This document shows, one piece after another, positions 35,861 through 45,500 of a stretch of 64,000 nt of DNA. The DNA lies in contig NZ_JAHVHT010000002.1 in assembly GCF_019802125.1 (NCBI RefSeq), positions 372,001 through 436,000 of the forward strand, written 5' to 3'. The notes below the pieces were generated by a model that saw only the letters and a program-made list of their open reading frames with translations, made no database searches and was not told where the DNA came from. Made by a program: the position numbers and the translations under genes. The stretch is from Tateyamaria omphalii (GTDB lineage Bacteria > Pseudomonadota > Alphaproteobacteria > Rhodobacterales > Rhodobacteraceae). Positions within the stretch are counted from its first letter, which is position 1, and every line of letters starts with the position of its first letter.

Positions 35861-36103
35861 ATGACAACGATCGCGGTCAAGGTCATCTACGACGACGCAT
35901 GTGGCACCGATGTGGAGGTCATTTGCGAACGTGCAGCGGAACAGGGGCTGAAGGTGGAACAGGTCATGCCCATGCTCTGTGCCATTTTCGGGTCGTGTGA
36001 TGACAGTGTGCTAGGCGACCTCGCGAAGCTGGAGGGTGTTTTGCGCGTGTCGCCCGAAGGCACTGTTCAGCTTCCACCGCTTTCGCCAGACATTCCGCAG
36101 TAG
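35861..36103 (+). CDS. Small protein resembling a stand-alone protease propeptide/inhibitor (I9-like)
   Basis: An 80-residue protein with predicted beta-alpha-beta-beta-alpha-beta order: AVKVIYDDACG, then VEVICERAAEQGLKV, EQVMPMLCAIFGSCD, DSVLGDLAKLEGVLRVSPEG and a C-terminal VQLPP. The last part, a helix followed by LEGVLRVSPEG, resembles I9 propeptides of subtilases (..L..xpGVxxVexd). Three cysteines are present. Located directly after the S8 protease on the same strand behind AGGCAG, it may act as intermolecular chaperone, inhibitor or immunity partner. Family assignment is tentative. Confidence 0.55.
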   Translation: MTTIAVKVIYDDACGTDVEVICERAAEQGLKVEQVMPMLCAIFGSCDDSVLGDLAKLEGVLRVSPEGTVQLPPLSPDIPQ

Positions 36104-36196
36104 TCAAAGACGATGAGGGGTACGCGATTGCGGTGCCGCCCATGGTAGGGCGACCTCATGCATTCGGTGCGAATGCTGATCCTGAAAGGGTGCGCA

Positions 36197-37309
36197 ATGC
36201 CGAAAGAGACGCCATATGTCATCACCAATTGCCACACCCACACCTTCCTGCTGGATCATGTGCCCCGCGGCTTTCTGCCCTTTGGTTTGACCACAGCCCT
36301 GGCTGCTCTGCCGTTTCAACGGCTGGTGGTCTGGCTGTTGCGTGGGCTGAATCCATTCAGTGACCGTGACAGGCTCAGCCGATATGCGAACTTCCTTGAG
36401 GTGGGCGGCAAGGGTGCGCAATCTGACGTTCTGCACATCATCAAAAGCTACTACCCAGAAAACACCCGCTTTGTTGTCCTGCCCATGGACATGGCGTTCA
36501 TGGGTGCAGGGCAACCATCGGTCGACATCGACGCGCAGCACGATGAACTCGAAGAGCTGGCGCAGCAATCCAATGGACGTGTCCTGCCGTTCCTTGCCAT
36601 CGATCCAAGGCGCTACGGTGGCCCAGATGGAGAAAGCGAACTCATCAAGGAACTTGAACGCCGCATTCCCCCGGACGTCGCGCGGGATGCTCGCGGTTTC
36701 CGCGGTATCAAACTGTATCCCCCGCTGGGATACTGGCCGCAGGACCCTCGATTGACACCAATGTGGGCATATTGTGCCGCCAACGATGTGCCCGTTATGA
36801 CGCATTGTTCCAGAGGCGGCGTTTACTCGAGGCGCGAACGACGTGCTGCCACCGCACGCTATAGCGATCCTGACAATTACCGGGAAATTCTCACTGCTCA
36901 TCCCGGCCTGCGTATCTGCCTTGCCCATTTCGGAGGCGAGGATGACTGGACCGACTATTTCGAAAGGCCCGAAGGTCGGAGACTGACGGCGCACGACGCA
37001 CCGATCGAGGACCGCCGACACATCAACTGGTTCTCCAAAATCATGCAACTGATCGAAAGTGGCGCCTATCCGGGCCTCTACACCGACATCTCCTACACGA
37101 TTTTCGCCACCCAGCGGTTCTTGCCAACGCTTGCGGTGATCCTGCGCGCAAAACCCACGCTCCGGTCCAGAACGCTCTTTGGATCGGACTATTACATGAC
37201 CGAAACGGAGGAATTCGACGAAAGATATCTGTCCATGCAACTGAGATACACTCTGGGAGAAGATATTTTTCGAGAGATCGCCAACGTGAACCCGGGGCAC
37301 TTTCTGTAG
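36197..37309 (+). CDS. Amidohydrolase family (metal-dependent TIM-barrel) protein
   Basis: A 370-residue protein of the amidohydrolase-2 type. The N-terminal NCHTHTFLLDH carries the HxH metal ligands, then GFRGIKLYPPLGYWP, PVMTHCSRGG with another histidine, LRICLAHFGGEDDW and a late TLFGSDYYMTET with the catalytic aspartate. The start at 36197 follows AAAGGG; ATGs at 36158 and 36173 lie upstream in frame. Substrate unknown. It follows the S8 protease and its small partner on the same strand and may share their transcript. Confidence 0.82.
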   Translation: MPKETPYVITNCHTHTFLLDHVPRGFLPFGLTTALAALPFQRLVVWLLRGLNPFSDRDRLSRYANFLEVGGKGAQSDVLHIIKSYYPENTRFVVLPMDMAFMGAGQPSVDIDAQHDELEELAQQSNGRVLPFLAIDPRRYGGPDGESELIKELERRIPPDVARDARGFRGIKLYPPLGYWPQDPRLTPMWAYCAANDVPVMTHCSRGGVYSRRERRAATARYSDPDNYREILTAHPGLRICLAHFGGEDDWTDYFERPEGRRLTAHDAPIEDRRHINWFSKIMQLIESGAYPGLYTDISYTIFATQRFLPTLAVILRAKPTLRSRTLFGSDYYMTETEEFDERYLSMQLRYTLGEDIFREIANVNPGHFL

Positions 37310-37449
37310 CTTCCTACGTACGTCCGCTGGGCATTTGATGATCATCCGGTGCAGCGGCTTTGGCGTTGTTCCACGCCAAAAGCACATCTACGGGGTGCAA
37401 CGCCAAGGGTGGCGATCACGTTGCCGTCCGGAGCGTGCTTTGTGAAGCT

Positions 37450-38136
37450 TCAACCTCGCTTCACCTTGTTGCGCATATTGGTTTTTGAACGCCGACTTGT
37501 GTGCCCCAGCAAACGGTGCTCGGCCCATAGCGGCTCTTGCACCAACGGCGGTGCTGCTCCCTCCGCCATGGCGTTGACGCCGTCACCGATGGCCTCGGCG
37601 ATGCGATCCAGATAGATTGGATCCTGCAACCGCTGTTCTTCATCGGCCCGATCCAGAAAACTGACTTCGACCAAACACGCTGCGGTGTCGGGATCATGGT
37701 ATTGCGGGTTCAACACACCCAGCGGCATGGGTTTGATGCCGGAGGGATCAAAGGCGCGATTGCGATCGCGCAACTGTGTCACTTTTAAAAGACTGTCCTG
37801 CACCAGCAGGCTGAGTTGTGCCGACGCGGTCGAGTAGTTGGTATGGACCAGAGTTTCCGTCCCCTGCGCCTGACCATCAAGCGATGCGTTGAAATGAATG
37901 GAGACGAAAAAGCGTGCCCTTGCAGCCCGCGCAACATCGGCCCGCGCTGCCAGCCCCAGGTTGACGTCTTCCGACCTTGTGAGCGTCACGTTGGCCAACT
38001 GCTGCGCCATCCGCGTTGCGACTTCCAGTGTAAGGGTCTTTTCCAAGGTGCCGCGCGGTCCCACGGCGTTGTTCCAGCTGGATCCGCCAACATTCTCGGT
38101 TCCGCCATGTCCTGCATCTATGACAATGTCCGTCAT
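37450..38136 (-). CDS. N-acetylmuramoyl-L-alanine amidase (Amidase_3), no signal peptide
   Basis: A 228-residue zinc amidase. It begins directly with VIDAGHGG (first zinc histidine), has TLEKTLTLEVATRMA (zinc glutamate), RFFVSIHFNAS (zinc histidine) and CLVEVSFLDRADEE (catalytic glutamate). These cleave the bond between muramic acid and the peptide stem. No signal sequence precedes the domain, unlike AmiABC, and a basic tail (SRRSKTNMRNKVKRG) ends the protein. Phage or lysis enzymes and injected effectors share that design. The start at 38136 has AGGCAGGA upstream. It lies 33 bases after the protease-nuclease gene on the same strand. Confidence 0.9.
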   Translation of the reverse strand: MTDIVIDAGHGGTENVGGSSWNNAVGPRGTLEKTLTLEVATRMAQQLANVTLTRSEDVNLGLAARADVARAARARFFVSIHFNASLDGQAQGTETLVHTNYSTASAQLSLLVQDSLLKVTQLRDRNRAFDPSGIKPMPLGVLNPQYHDPDTAACLVEVSFLDRADEEQRLQDPIYLDRIAEAIGDGVNAMAEGAAPPLVQEPLWAEHRLLGHTSRRSKTNMRNKVKRG

Positions 38137-38169
38137 GGTCCTGCCTTTCGTTTGCGCAACGATCAAAAC

Positions 38170-40059
38170 CTAGAATGCGATCTCCCGTTCGTGTCGGATC
38201 TCCCGGACTGCTGAGGAGATATCGACATCTGCCAGCACTTCGGCACGTGTCTTGCTCAGGTGCTCCGGATGGCTGGTTATGTCCGCATCGCGGTAAGCGT
38301 CAAACCCCAGGCCGGTCTTGTCGGCGAGCTCGGCGACAGAGACCTGGAACAGTTGGAACGGATCGAAATCAATGCTTTCGATGTCGGTCAGAAGATCACT
38401 TTGGGACAAGACGAAACACGCAGCGTGCAGTGCGTCGTCCGAACCGCGATACGCGACCAATTTCCAGAAACTGCGTGGGATAAGGGCGTCGCGGTAACTG
38501 GGATCGTCGTCCGCGAACACAGGCCCGCCCAGCACCGAAATGCGGATGCCCTGCATGTCAGCTTCCTCCAGGATCAGATCCTCGAGCCGACCCCAGATCC
38601 CACCTCTGCCGGACTGGTTATAGCGCTCATGCTGTGGCGCGATGTTGGTGAAGAAAAATGAGTCCTCATTGGCCTGTTTCGCTTCTTCGACGGTGCCCCA
38701 AGCGAGGTCCGCCCGGCGCGCGATGTGGCCGCGGTCCAGCCTGTTGTTGGCGTAAAGCGCATCGTCCAGCTGGAATTCTGTGCCTATGCGCTCGTCCAGT
38801 TTGAAGTCGTGACGCCCGAGCTGGACCTTGTTCGAGCCGTCGGTATTCCATGCGACGAACCGTGCAAGCCGCCGCTTGGCGCTCTGGCAGACGGAAAAGT
38901 GGGTGTATGGGATGGTCTGGGCCTTGCCGAAATTGACGGCGTCGCGTTTGAAGGCGAGTGACAGCTCGGGCATGGGTGCTGGCACGCCCAGAAAGTCGGG
39001 GTCATACCCTGCCGGGCCATCCGTCTCCTGCGACACGTCCTCCTCCGGGGTCTTGTTTGGTGGCGTCAGCGTGAAGCCAAGTTTGCTTTGGATCGAGCGG
39101 GGATAGCAGGCCAGCGCGTGTTCGTCCGGGCTGTTGTCGCCTTCGCCAGCAAAGTGCAAGCCAGCGAAGATGTCAGTCGCCTTATCCTTTTTGGCGATGA
39201 TCCAGATCGAACCTGAGTCGCCTGCCATGCTGATCTCACCGTTTTCGGCGGGAAAATCTTGATCCGGGCCAATTTCAAAGCAACCGATGTTCTGCGGCCC
39301 GATCTGGTCACCGAAATCTATCTGCACGATCACGTCGGTTCGACGCACCTTGCCATAGGTGGTCCCGGTGGTCCGCCCGGTTTTGACCAGTGTGTCATCC
39401 AGGTCCACGTCTGCCATTTGCGACAGCACTGCACCAAGCCCGTGCACCGCCCGATCAAACCCCCGATCCGTGATCCGGGCCAGCGCACAATCACCCGCAA
39501 CACCCAGGTGGCTGCGCAGAAGTTCCCCACAGGCGTTTCCCGCGACGTTGTTGTCGTCGTGCGGACCCGGTTGGACGATGACATCCCCGATCTGGCCTGA
39601 GGCACCGTGTAGTACGTGCCAATTGGACAGGATACAGGGCGCGCCGGTCCCCTGATCGAAGACGATGGCACCCAACGTCCCCGCCGTGCCATTTGCGTGG
39701 CTTACACTGGCACCCGGCACTAGCGGATCCATCCGCGATTTGAGAACGGATTCAGGACCTTGTTCGACAATTGTATAGGCTGGTCTGTAATCCCGCTGGA
39801 CCACATCCGTCGGTACAGAAACACCATCCGCCTCGATGCTTTCCGGCAAGGCTGTGGATCCAAGTCCCTCGAGCGCCGAAGGCTCCACCTTTTCCCGCAC
39901 TGTGAAAATGACGCTGATATCGCCATCGCCATTCTTCCGCCCAATGCCGATCGACGTAACATTCGGATCATTCAGATAGGCCGCCCCGCGCGATCGCACG
40001 AAGTGGCGCAGCGCCTGCATCATGTCTGTCTTTTTCTTGGAAGTCGGTGACTTGGCCAT
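38170..40059 (-). CDS. Trypsin-like serine protease fused to a DNA/RNA non-specific endonuclease
   Basis: A 629-residue protein. Residues about 10-110 (DPNVTSIGIGRKNGDGDISV, VSVPTDVVQRDYRPA) form a conserved leader domain found in some bacterial trypsin-like proteins. The protease part has His148 (SNWHVLHG), Asp190 (AGDCALARI) and Ser282 (MAGDSGSIWI). After a linker rich in proline and acidic residues, the endonuclease part has the DRGH motif at 442-445 (RLDRGHIARRADL) and the metal-binding Asn472 region TNIAPQHERYNQ, as in NUC1/Serratia nucleases. No signal peptide is visible. Likely in one transcript with the amidase. Confidence 0.9.
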   Translation of the reverse strand: MAKSPTSKKKTDMMQALRHFVRSRGAAYLNDPNVTSIGIGRKNGDGDISVIFTVREKVEPSALEGLGSTALPESIEADGVSVPTDVVQRDYRPAYTIVEQGPESVLKSRMDPLVPGASVSHANGTAGTLGAIVFDQGTGAPCILSNWHVLHGASGQIGDVIVQPGPHDDNNVAGNACGELLRSHLGVAGDCALARITDRGFDRAVHGLGAVLSQMADVDLDDTLVKTGRTTGTTYGKVRRTDVIVQIDFGDQIGPQNIGCFEIGPDQDFPAENGEISMAGDSGSIWIIAKKDKATDIFAGLHFAGEGDNSPDEHALACYPRSIQSKLGFTLTPPNKTPEEDVSQETDGPAGYDPDFLGVPAPMPELSLAFKRDAVNFGKAQTIPYTHFSVCQSAKRRLARFVAWNTDGSNKVQLGRHDFKLDERIGTEFQLDDALYANNRLDRGHIARRADLAWGTVEEAKQANEDSFFFTNIAPQHERYNQSGRGGIWGRLEDLILEEADMQGIRISVLGGPVFADDDPSYRDALIPRSFWKLVAYRGSDDALHAACFVLSQSDLLTDIESIDFDPFQLFQVSVAELADKTGLGFDAYRDADITSHPEHLSKTRAEVLADVDISSAVREIRHEREIAF

Positions 40060-40095
40060 GTCAAATCCTCCGGTGCTATGGAACGTGATCAGAGC

Positions 40096-41256
40096 TCATG
40101 GTCTTTCGGCGTCTGCGCGGGTCATCAGCGACTTGGCGATCTGGCCCAGCTCGCGACTTGGAACAGTTCCGGATCTTTGTGCCGCATGCATCACCTGCTG
40201 ATAAAGCAGCCGCTGATCCACGTTTTTGGGGCGCATATTCATCTTTTCCAGTTGTTCGAGGATACCAGCGATACCGCTGTGGCGACCTATGGTGATCTCG
40301 GCACGGCGGCCAACCGTTTCCGGGTGGAAGGTATGGCGCATGATGTCCGATGGAATGGCTTGGTGAATACCGGTCTCAACAAGGAAGCTGATGTCTCCGA
40401 TCAGTGGCTTGTTGGGTGAAAACTTCATTCCGGTGCGGTCGATGAATGCATTGACGACCTCCGCCACCATCTCGGTCTTGCAGCGGTTGGCAAAGCGCGG
40501 GTCGTCTGCACCGAAGTAGCTCGCATAAGCCAACACTTGCTCCAATGCTGCGTTCCCGCCGCCGTCGCCGGTGTTGCCGATTGTGACCTCGACTTGGGTC
40601 GCACCGGCCACAACGCCGGAAATCGTGTTGGCAAGGCTGAGACCAAGCTGGTTGTGGCAATGCACACCCAAGGTGGTGTCGGCAGGTAGCGCAGCCTTCA
40701 TACGACTGACCAAAGCCCCGAAGCTGTTGGGTTCCAGTGTACTGAGTGTGTCGGCGACAACGATGTGCGTCGCCCCGGCGTCGGCGACCGATGCGCATAG
40801 ATCAGTCAGAAACCCAATGTCCCGATTGCCCGCGCAGATGGCATAGTATTGCACTTCGGGGAAATGGACGCGCGCCTCCTGCATCAGTTGCGTCGACCAT
40901 TCAATTGTCTTCTTGCGGGCATGATGGGCCCGCAGTCCACTGGTCGACTTCATGTCGAAAGGGCGTGCGGAGGTTGCAATCCGCGACCGGTGCATCGCGC
41001 CCTTCAGGGCGGCGGCAGCGCGTATGATATCCTTCTTGATCGGTCGGGTCAGGACACTCAGCCTGACCGTGTCCGTTTGATCGACGATGTGTCGGACGCC
41101 TTCCAAATCCACGGTTGATGCGGCGGGAAACCCTGCATCAATGACATCCACACCCAAATGCTCAAGCAGGGTCGCCATTTCTCCCTTCTGCTTCGCAGTA
41201 AAGTGTAGATGGGCCTGCTGTTCGCCATCGCGCAGGGTCGTCTCGAAGATCTCCAT
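40096..41256 (-). CDS. Isopropylmalate/homocitrate synthase-like (DRE-TIM) aldolase
   Basis: A 386-residue TIM-barrel protein. FETTLRDGEQQ carries the catalytic arginine and metal aspartate, and HCHNQLGLSLANTISG carries the HxH metal ligands; GNTGDGGGNAALEQVL follows. The regulatory C-terminal domain of LeuA is absent, so it is nearer to homocitrate/citramalate synthase-sized members. It would condense acetyl-CoA with a 2-oxoacid; the substrate cannot be told. The start at 41256 follows AAGGAAGGTGAG. It is 36 bases upstream of the protease-nuclease gene and reads into it, an odd partner for lytic enzymes. Confidence 0.82.
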   Translation of the reverse strand: MEIFETTLRDGEQQAHLHFTAKQKGEMATLLEHLGVDVIDAGFPAASTVDLEGVRHIVDQTDTVRLSVLTRPIKKDIIRAAAALKGAMHRSRIATSARPFDMKSTSGLRAHHARKKTIEWSTQLMQEARVHFPEVQYYAICAGNRDIGFLTDLCASVADAGATHIVVADTLSTLEPNSFGALVSRMKAALPADTTLGVHCHNQLGLSLANTISGVVAGATQVEVTIGNTGDGGGNAALEQVLAYASYFGADDPRFANRCKTEMVAEVVNAFIDRTGMKFSPNKPLIGDISFLVETGIHQAIPSDIMRHTFHPETVGRRAEITIGRHSGIAGILEQLEKMNMRPKNVDQRLLYQQVMHAAQRSGTVPSRELGQIAKSLMTRADAERP

Positions 41257-42536
41257 GTTCTCACCTTCCTTCATTCCCATTGGGCCAGGGCAATTCGAAA
41301 GTCGACGGACCATCTCGGGAGCAAGAACTCGCCTCCCGGAGCGACGCCCGATCCGTCGGTAATGGCGGCGTGATCATGTGAACAATCGTGGCCGAACAAG
41401 GTCGTCACGTGCCGGGCGTAATCGTCATATAGGCAAGTGAGGGAGCTGGAGCAGAGGCAAAATTTTCCCTTAATGCGGGATTTAGTTTGCGTTCAGCGGT
41501 AGTTCATCTGACTGTCATGCAGGCGGGATGCGGCGTCCCAACCAAGCAGGAGGCAGCGCAGCCATCAGGCTGAAAAAAGCGCCGTGTCATTTGCCAAAAC
41601 GCGTACGACAACCTGAGTTCGTCTGGTCGACCCGCCTGGACAAAGCTAGCCAAGAACCATGGCGGTTTGGTTTCCTTCAACCCAACCACTGACGGCAAAT
41701 GTCGCGATTGCGATCTGGTTAAGGTCAAGGCGGTTGATGTCGTCAGATGAGATCAGGACATGCGCATCGATACTGCCATGCAACACGTGACATCTGACCC
41801 TGTTCGAAAGGTTTGCAAGCGCCCGTTACTCGATTGAGAAATGGCGGGAGGGCAAACTTGTGGCCGCTTCAAAAAGCCTTTGGCCAGGTCGCTCCCATGA
41901 GCGCTTGCGTATCTCGGCGCCGGAGTACTGTGATGTGCGCCATTTTTGAACATGTAAGGTGTTCTGGTCACGAACCCCGGCCATCCGCAAAGCTCCTGCA
42001 GACAATGTCCGGCTGCATCTCCCAATCAAAGTGATCGGACATTGCATCCCGCGAAAACCAGATCCCTTCGGCTGATCAGGTGGCGGACCCTGTTTGGCCC
42101 AATAAAAAGGCGACACTCTCCGCGGAAATGTCCGTTGCCAAGCCAACTTTCGCCGATGGCGCCGTGATCAAGATTTCCAGTTGAATTGAACGACCAAATA
42201 TCGACAGTTCAAGCATAGGTGGAATTTTCCCAGCATAAGAAACGCCACATCGTCCAGTGATGAAGGTGTCACTTTTTAGACAGTCTTTTGTCCCCGAAAT
42301 CCGTCACAGCGACGTTGGTTGATCACCGGCGCCGGTAATCCCGAACGACCGTAGCGGCCTGCGGTTGCCGGTAGAGGAGTCCCAAACGATGGCCGCGCGC
42401 GGCTTCAATTGACCGCCTCAAATAGAAGGAAACCAATCATTTTTCGACGTGACCAGCACAGCCACTGATCGTCATCTGTTTTTCCGGCGCGCTGAATCAC
42501 GACACCCAAGTCTCCAAGAAAAAGGATAGTCCGAAG
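41257..42536. other. Long gene-free region upstream of the RTX metalloprotease
   Basis: Nearly 1.3 kb with no frame that has family motifs and a usable start on either strand; the longest frames are about 100 codons. It lies between two divergent units and must carry their promoters. A T-rich patch (CACTTTTTAGACAGTCTTTTG) is at about 42267-42290. Decayed coding sequence, an untranslated leader or a small RNA are all possible, and none is demonstrated. Confidence 0.45.
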
Positions 42537-45500
42537 ATGTGCATGATGTGCCAACTGGGGTACGGACCCCAACAAGAAACTTCATTTGGAAAGATCGGTT
42601 TGCCAGAGACTGGTCTGCAAGTGGTCTTGGGCGAGGTGATGACCGATCAGGAGGCTCTGAGTGGCACAGACCCAAGCCCTGTCGAGGCAGATGACACCAC
42701 CGAAACCACAGAAACCGCCAATACGGCCGAGGCACCGGATACACCCACAGGTGACGGATCGGAACAAGTGGCGACCAACCTGCAGATCAACTCAGACAGC
42801 GCCGATGAGGCGTGGTGGATCAATGATCAGACGCCGGACAACCCTTTTGGAAAAAGTGACGACTATGAGGCTTATCTCGACTATCTCGGTGCACTGCCGC
42901 GCAGCCTGACGCCGGATATTGCCGCAGAACCACTTCGGATCAACGTATCCGAACTTAGCAACCATCCCGACTACCAGGAAGCCGCCGTTGGCGCGCTCGA
43001 GATGTGGGCGGCGGTCACACCATTCGAGTTCGAAATCGTATATGACACGCCGTACGATCCGGATACGGACTGGATGGAGGTTGTCAGCCCGGAGATCGGC
43101 GAGCAATCCGACGGCAGCGCCTTTTCCTCTGACCGCTACATCAGCGTCGGGCAGCGGTTTCACGACACAGAGCCCAACCTGACTGACATCGGGGGCTATG
43201 TCTTTGACACGTTCATTCACGAATTTGGCCATGAATTTGGTCTGAACCACCCCGGGCTCTATAACTACAGCGGCCCCGGCGGTGTGCAGATCAACTATCT
43301 GAACAACGCCACCTGGATCTATGATCGCCAGCAATACAGCGTCATGTCCTATTTCGACGGGATCGACGTGGGTGAGGACACGCGGTGGTCAGCGGCGACC
43401 CCCCTGATGGGCGATATCGAGGCCGTCATCCGCACCTATTTCTCTACCGTCGACGAAGACGGTGAGCGGACCTATCAGACAATCAATCTGAACACCGGCG
43501 ATGATGTCTATGGGTTCAACAGCGACAAATATGGCTACGAGCTCACTTCCTCGGGGATGCAGCGCGATATCGGCTTTGTCATCCACGACACCGGCGGCAA
43601 CGATACGATGGATTTTTCCGGTTCGATCGCTGGCACGATCCTGGACATGCGCGCCGGGCAGTTTTCCAGCGTGAACGGGCACAACAACAATGTATCCATC
43701 TTTGCGGGCCACAACGAGGACGAGACGGAATACTACATCGAGAACGGGATCGGCAGCCAATATGACGATGTCATTATCGGCAATGACGGTGACAACGTGC
43801 TCGATGGTCGCGGCGGCGGCGACCGCATGGCCGGTGGTGACGGTAACGACACCTATTTCGTGGATTCGCTCGACGATATCGTGCGCGAGGAAGCGGATGG
43901 CGGCAACGACACGGTCATCGTGATGTCTCGGGATCTGGACATTGGAGACATCGAAAACGTCGAAAACATCATCTACGTCGACAGCACAATCGCCGAACTG
44001 GAAGAGGATGATGACGACACAGCTCCCGCATCTGGCGACAACACCCGGAGCAATATCATATTCGGTGACGACACAGACGAAACGATTGATGGCGGGGCTG
44101 GCAACAACACGATCTTCGGACTTGGCGGCGATGACATCATCATCGGTGGCACGGATTCCCTTGAGAGCCGTGACATCAACAACACCATCGACATCGAGGA
44201 TCTCGAGGATCAGACCGAAAGCGACGACGGCGACGACGCGCTCTATGGTGGCGATGGCAACGACACCATTCTGGGCGGTCAGGGCGACGACCTGCTGGAC
44301 GGCGGCGATGGTGACGACGTACTGAGCGGCCAGGCGGGTGTCGATGTCTTCAGGGGGGGCGCGGGCAGCGATACGGTTGACTACAGCCGTGAAAGCCCGT
44401 TCCAGCTCATCGTGAATCTTGAAACCAACTTTGCCAATGGTGGCACGGCATCGGGCGACACGTTCTATGATATCGAGGGCCTGATCGGATCCGATGACAG
44501 GATCGACCGTTTCATCGGAACGTCCGCGGCAAACCACTTCATCGGCCAGGGTGGCGGTGATGTCTTTAACGGTCGGGACGGCGATGACACGCTGGACGGC
44601 GGAAATGATGGCGACATTTTGTACGGTGAAGGCGGCGATGACGTCATCATCGGCGGGTCAGGTCAGGACTACCTCGACGGCGGTGAGGGCATCGATACGG
44701 TTGTTTACAGAAACAGTTCAAGCGGCGTTACGGTCGATCTTGCCAACGGCATGGCCACGGGCGGCGACGCCACGGGACCTGTTCAGATCGTGGGTCGCGG
44801 CACTGCAATTGAAAATGACATCCTCGTCGGCTTCGAAAATGTCGAGGGTTCGTTCCACGATGACTGGCTGATCGGTGATGACCAGGCGAATGAGCTCTCT
44901 GCCGGTGCGGGCGACGATACGCTCACGGGTGGTGACGGCAGTGATTTGCTGGATGGCGGGGCCGGCAGCGATACGGCAGACTACTTCAATGCGACCAGTG
45001 GGGTTCTACTGAATCTGGGCCACGAGGCACCCGAAGGTGACACTTTTGTCTCCATCGAAAACCTCTCCGGTTCCGGCTTTGACGATGCAATCCACGGAGA
45101 CCAGGCCAGCAATGTTCTGACTGGGCAGGGCGGCGATGACACTCTGCGTGGCGGGGCCGGAGATGACACCATACTCGGGGATTTCGCCTACGAGGACGAC
45201 TCGCTGCCAACACCGGGCATGGGCACGGGCTACACCACGCTGGATGAGGATGCGACCAACAACTCGATTGCGACGGCGTTCGATATCTCGGACAACTTCT
45301 CGCTCGAGGAAGACGAGAACATCTTTGACTCGACAACTGTTCTCCACACCACGGTCAATGCGACTGGGAACGGCCAGGCGGGCTACTACAGCATCGACCT
45401 TGCTGCGGGCACCGTCATTTCCATCGACATCGATGGTATTGAAGACCCGAATGTCCATGACAGTTGGGTTCGGCTTCTGGATAGCAATGGCAATATCGTT

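Noticed and set aside
41813-42146. Overlapping frames of 70-106 codons in the gap before the metalloprotease
   Set aside because: None has motifs, plausible start site or neighbour support, and all three reading directions are equally open.
43389-44537. A 382-codon minus-strand frame over the RTX repeats
   Set aside because: Periodic codon use of the GGxGxD repeats leaves the antisense frame open. The Val/Ile/Asp-rich product has no domain.
43770-45200. Tandem repeats in the metalloprotease gene as a possible CRISPR or satellite array
   Set aside because: The periodicity is in frame and encodes calcium-binding nonapeptides; there are no unique spacers or constant repeats.
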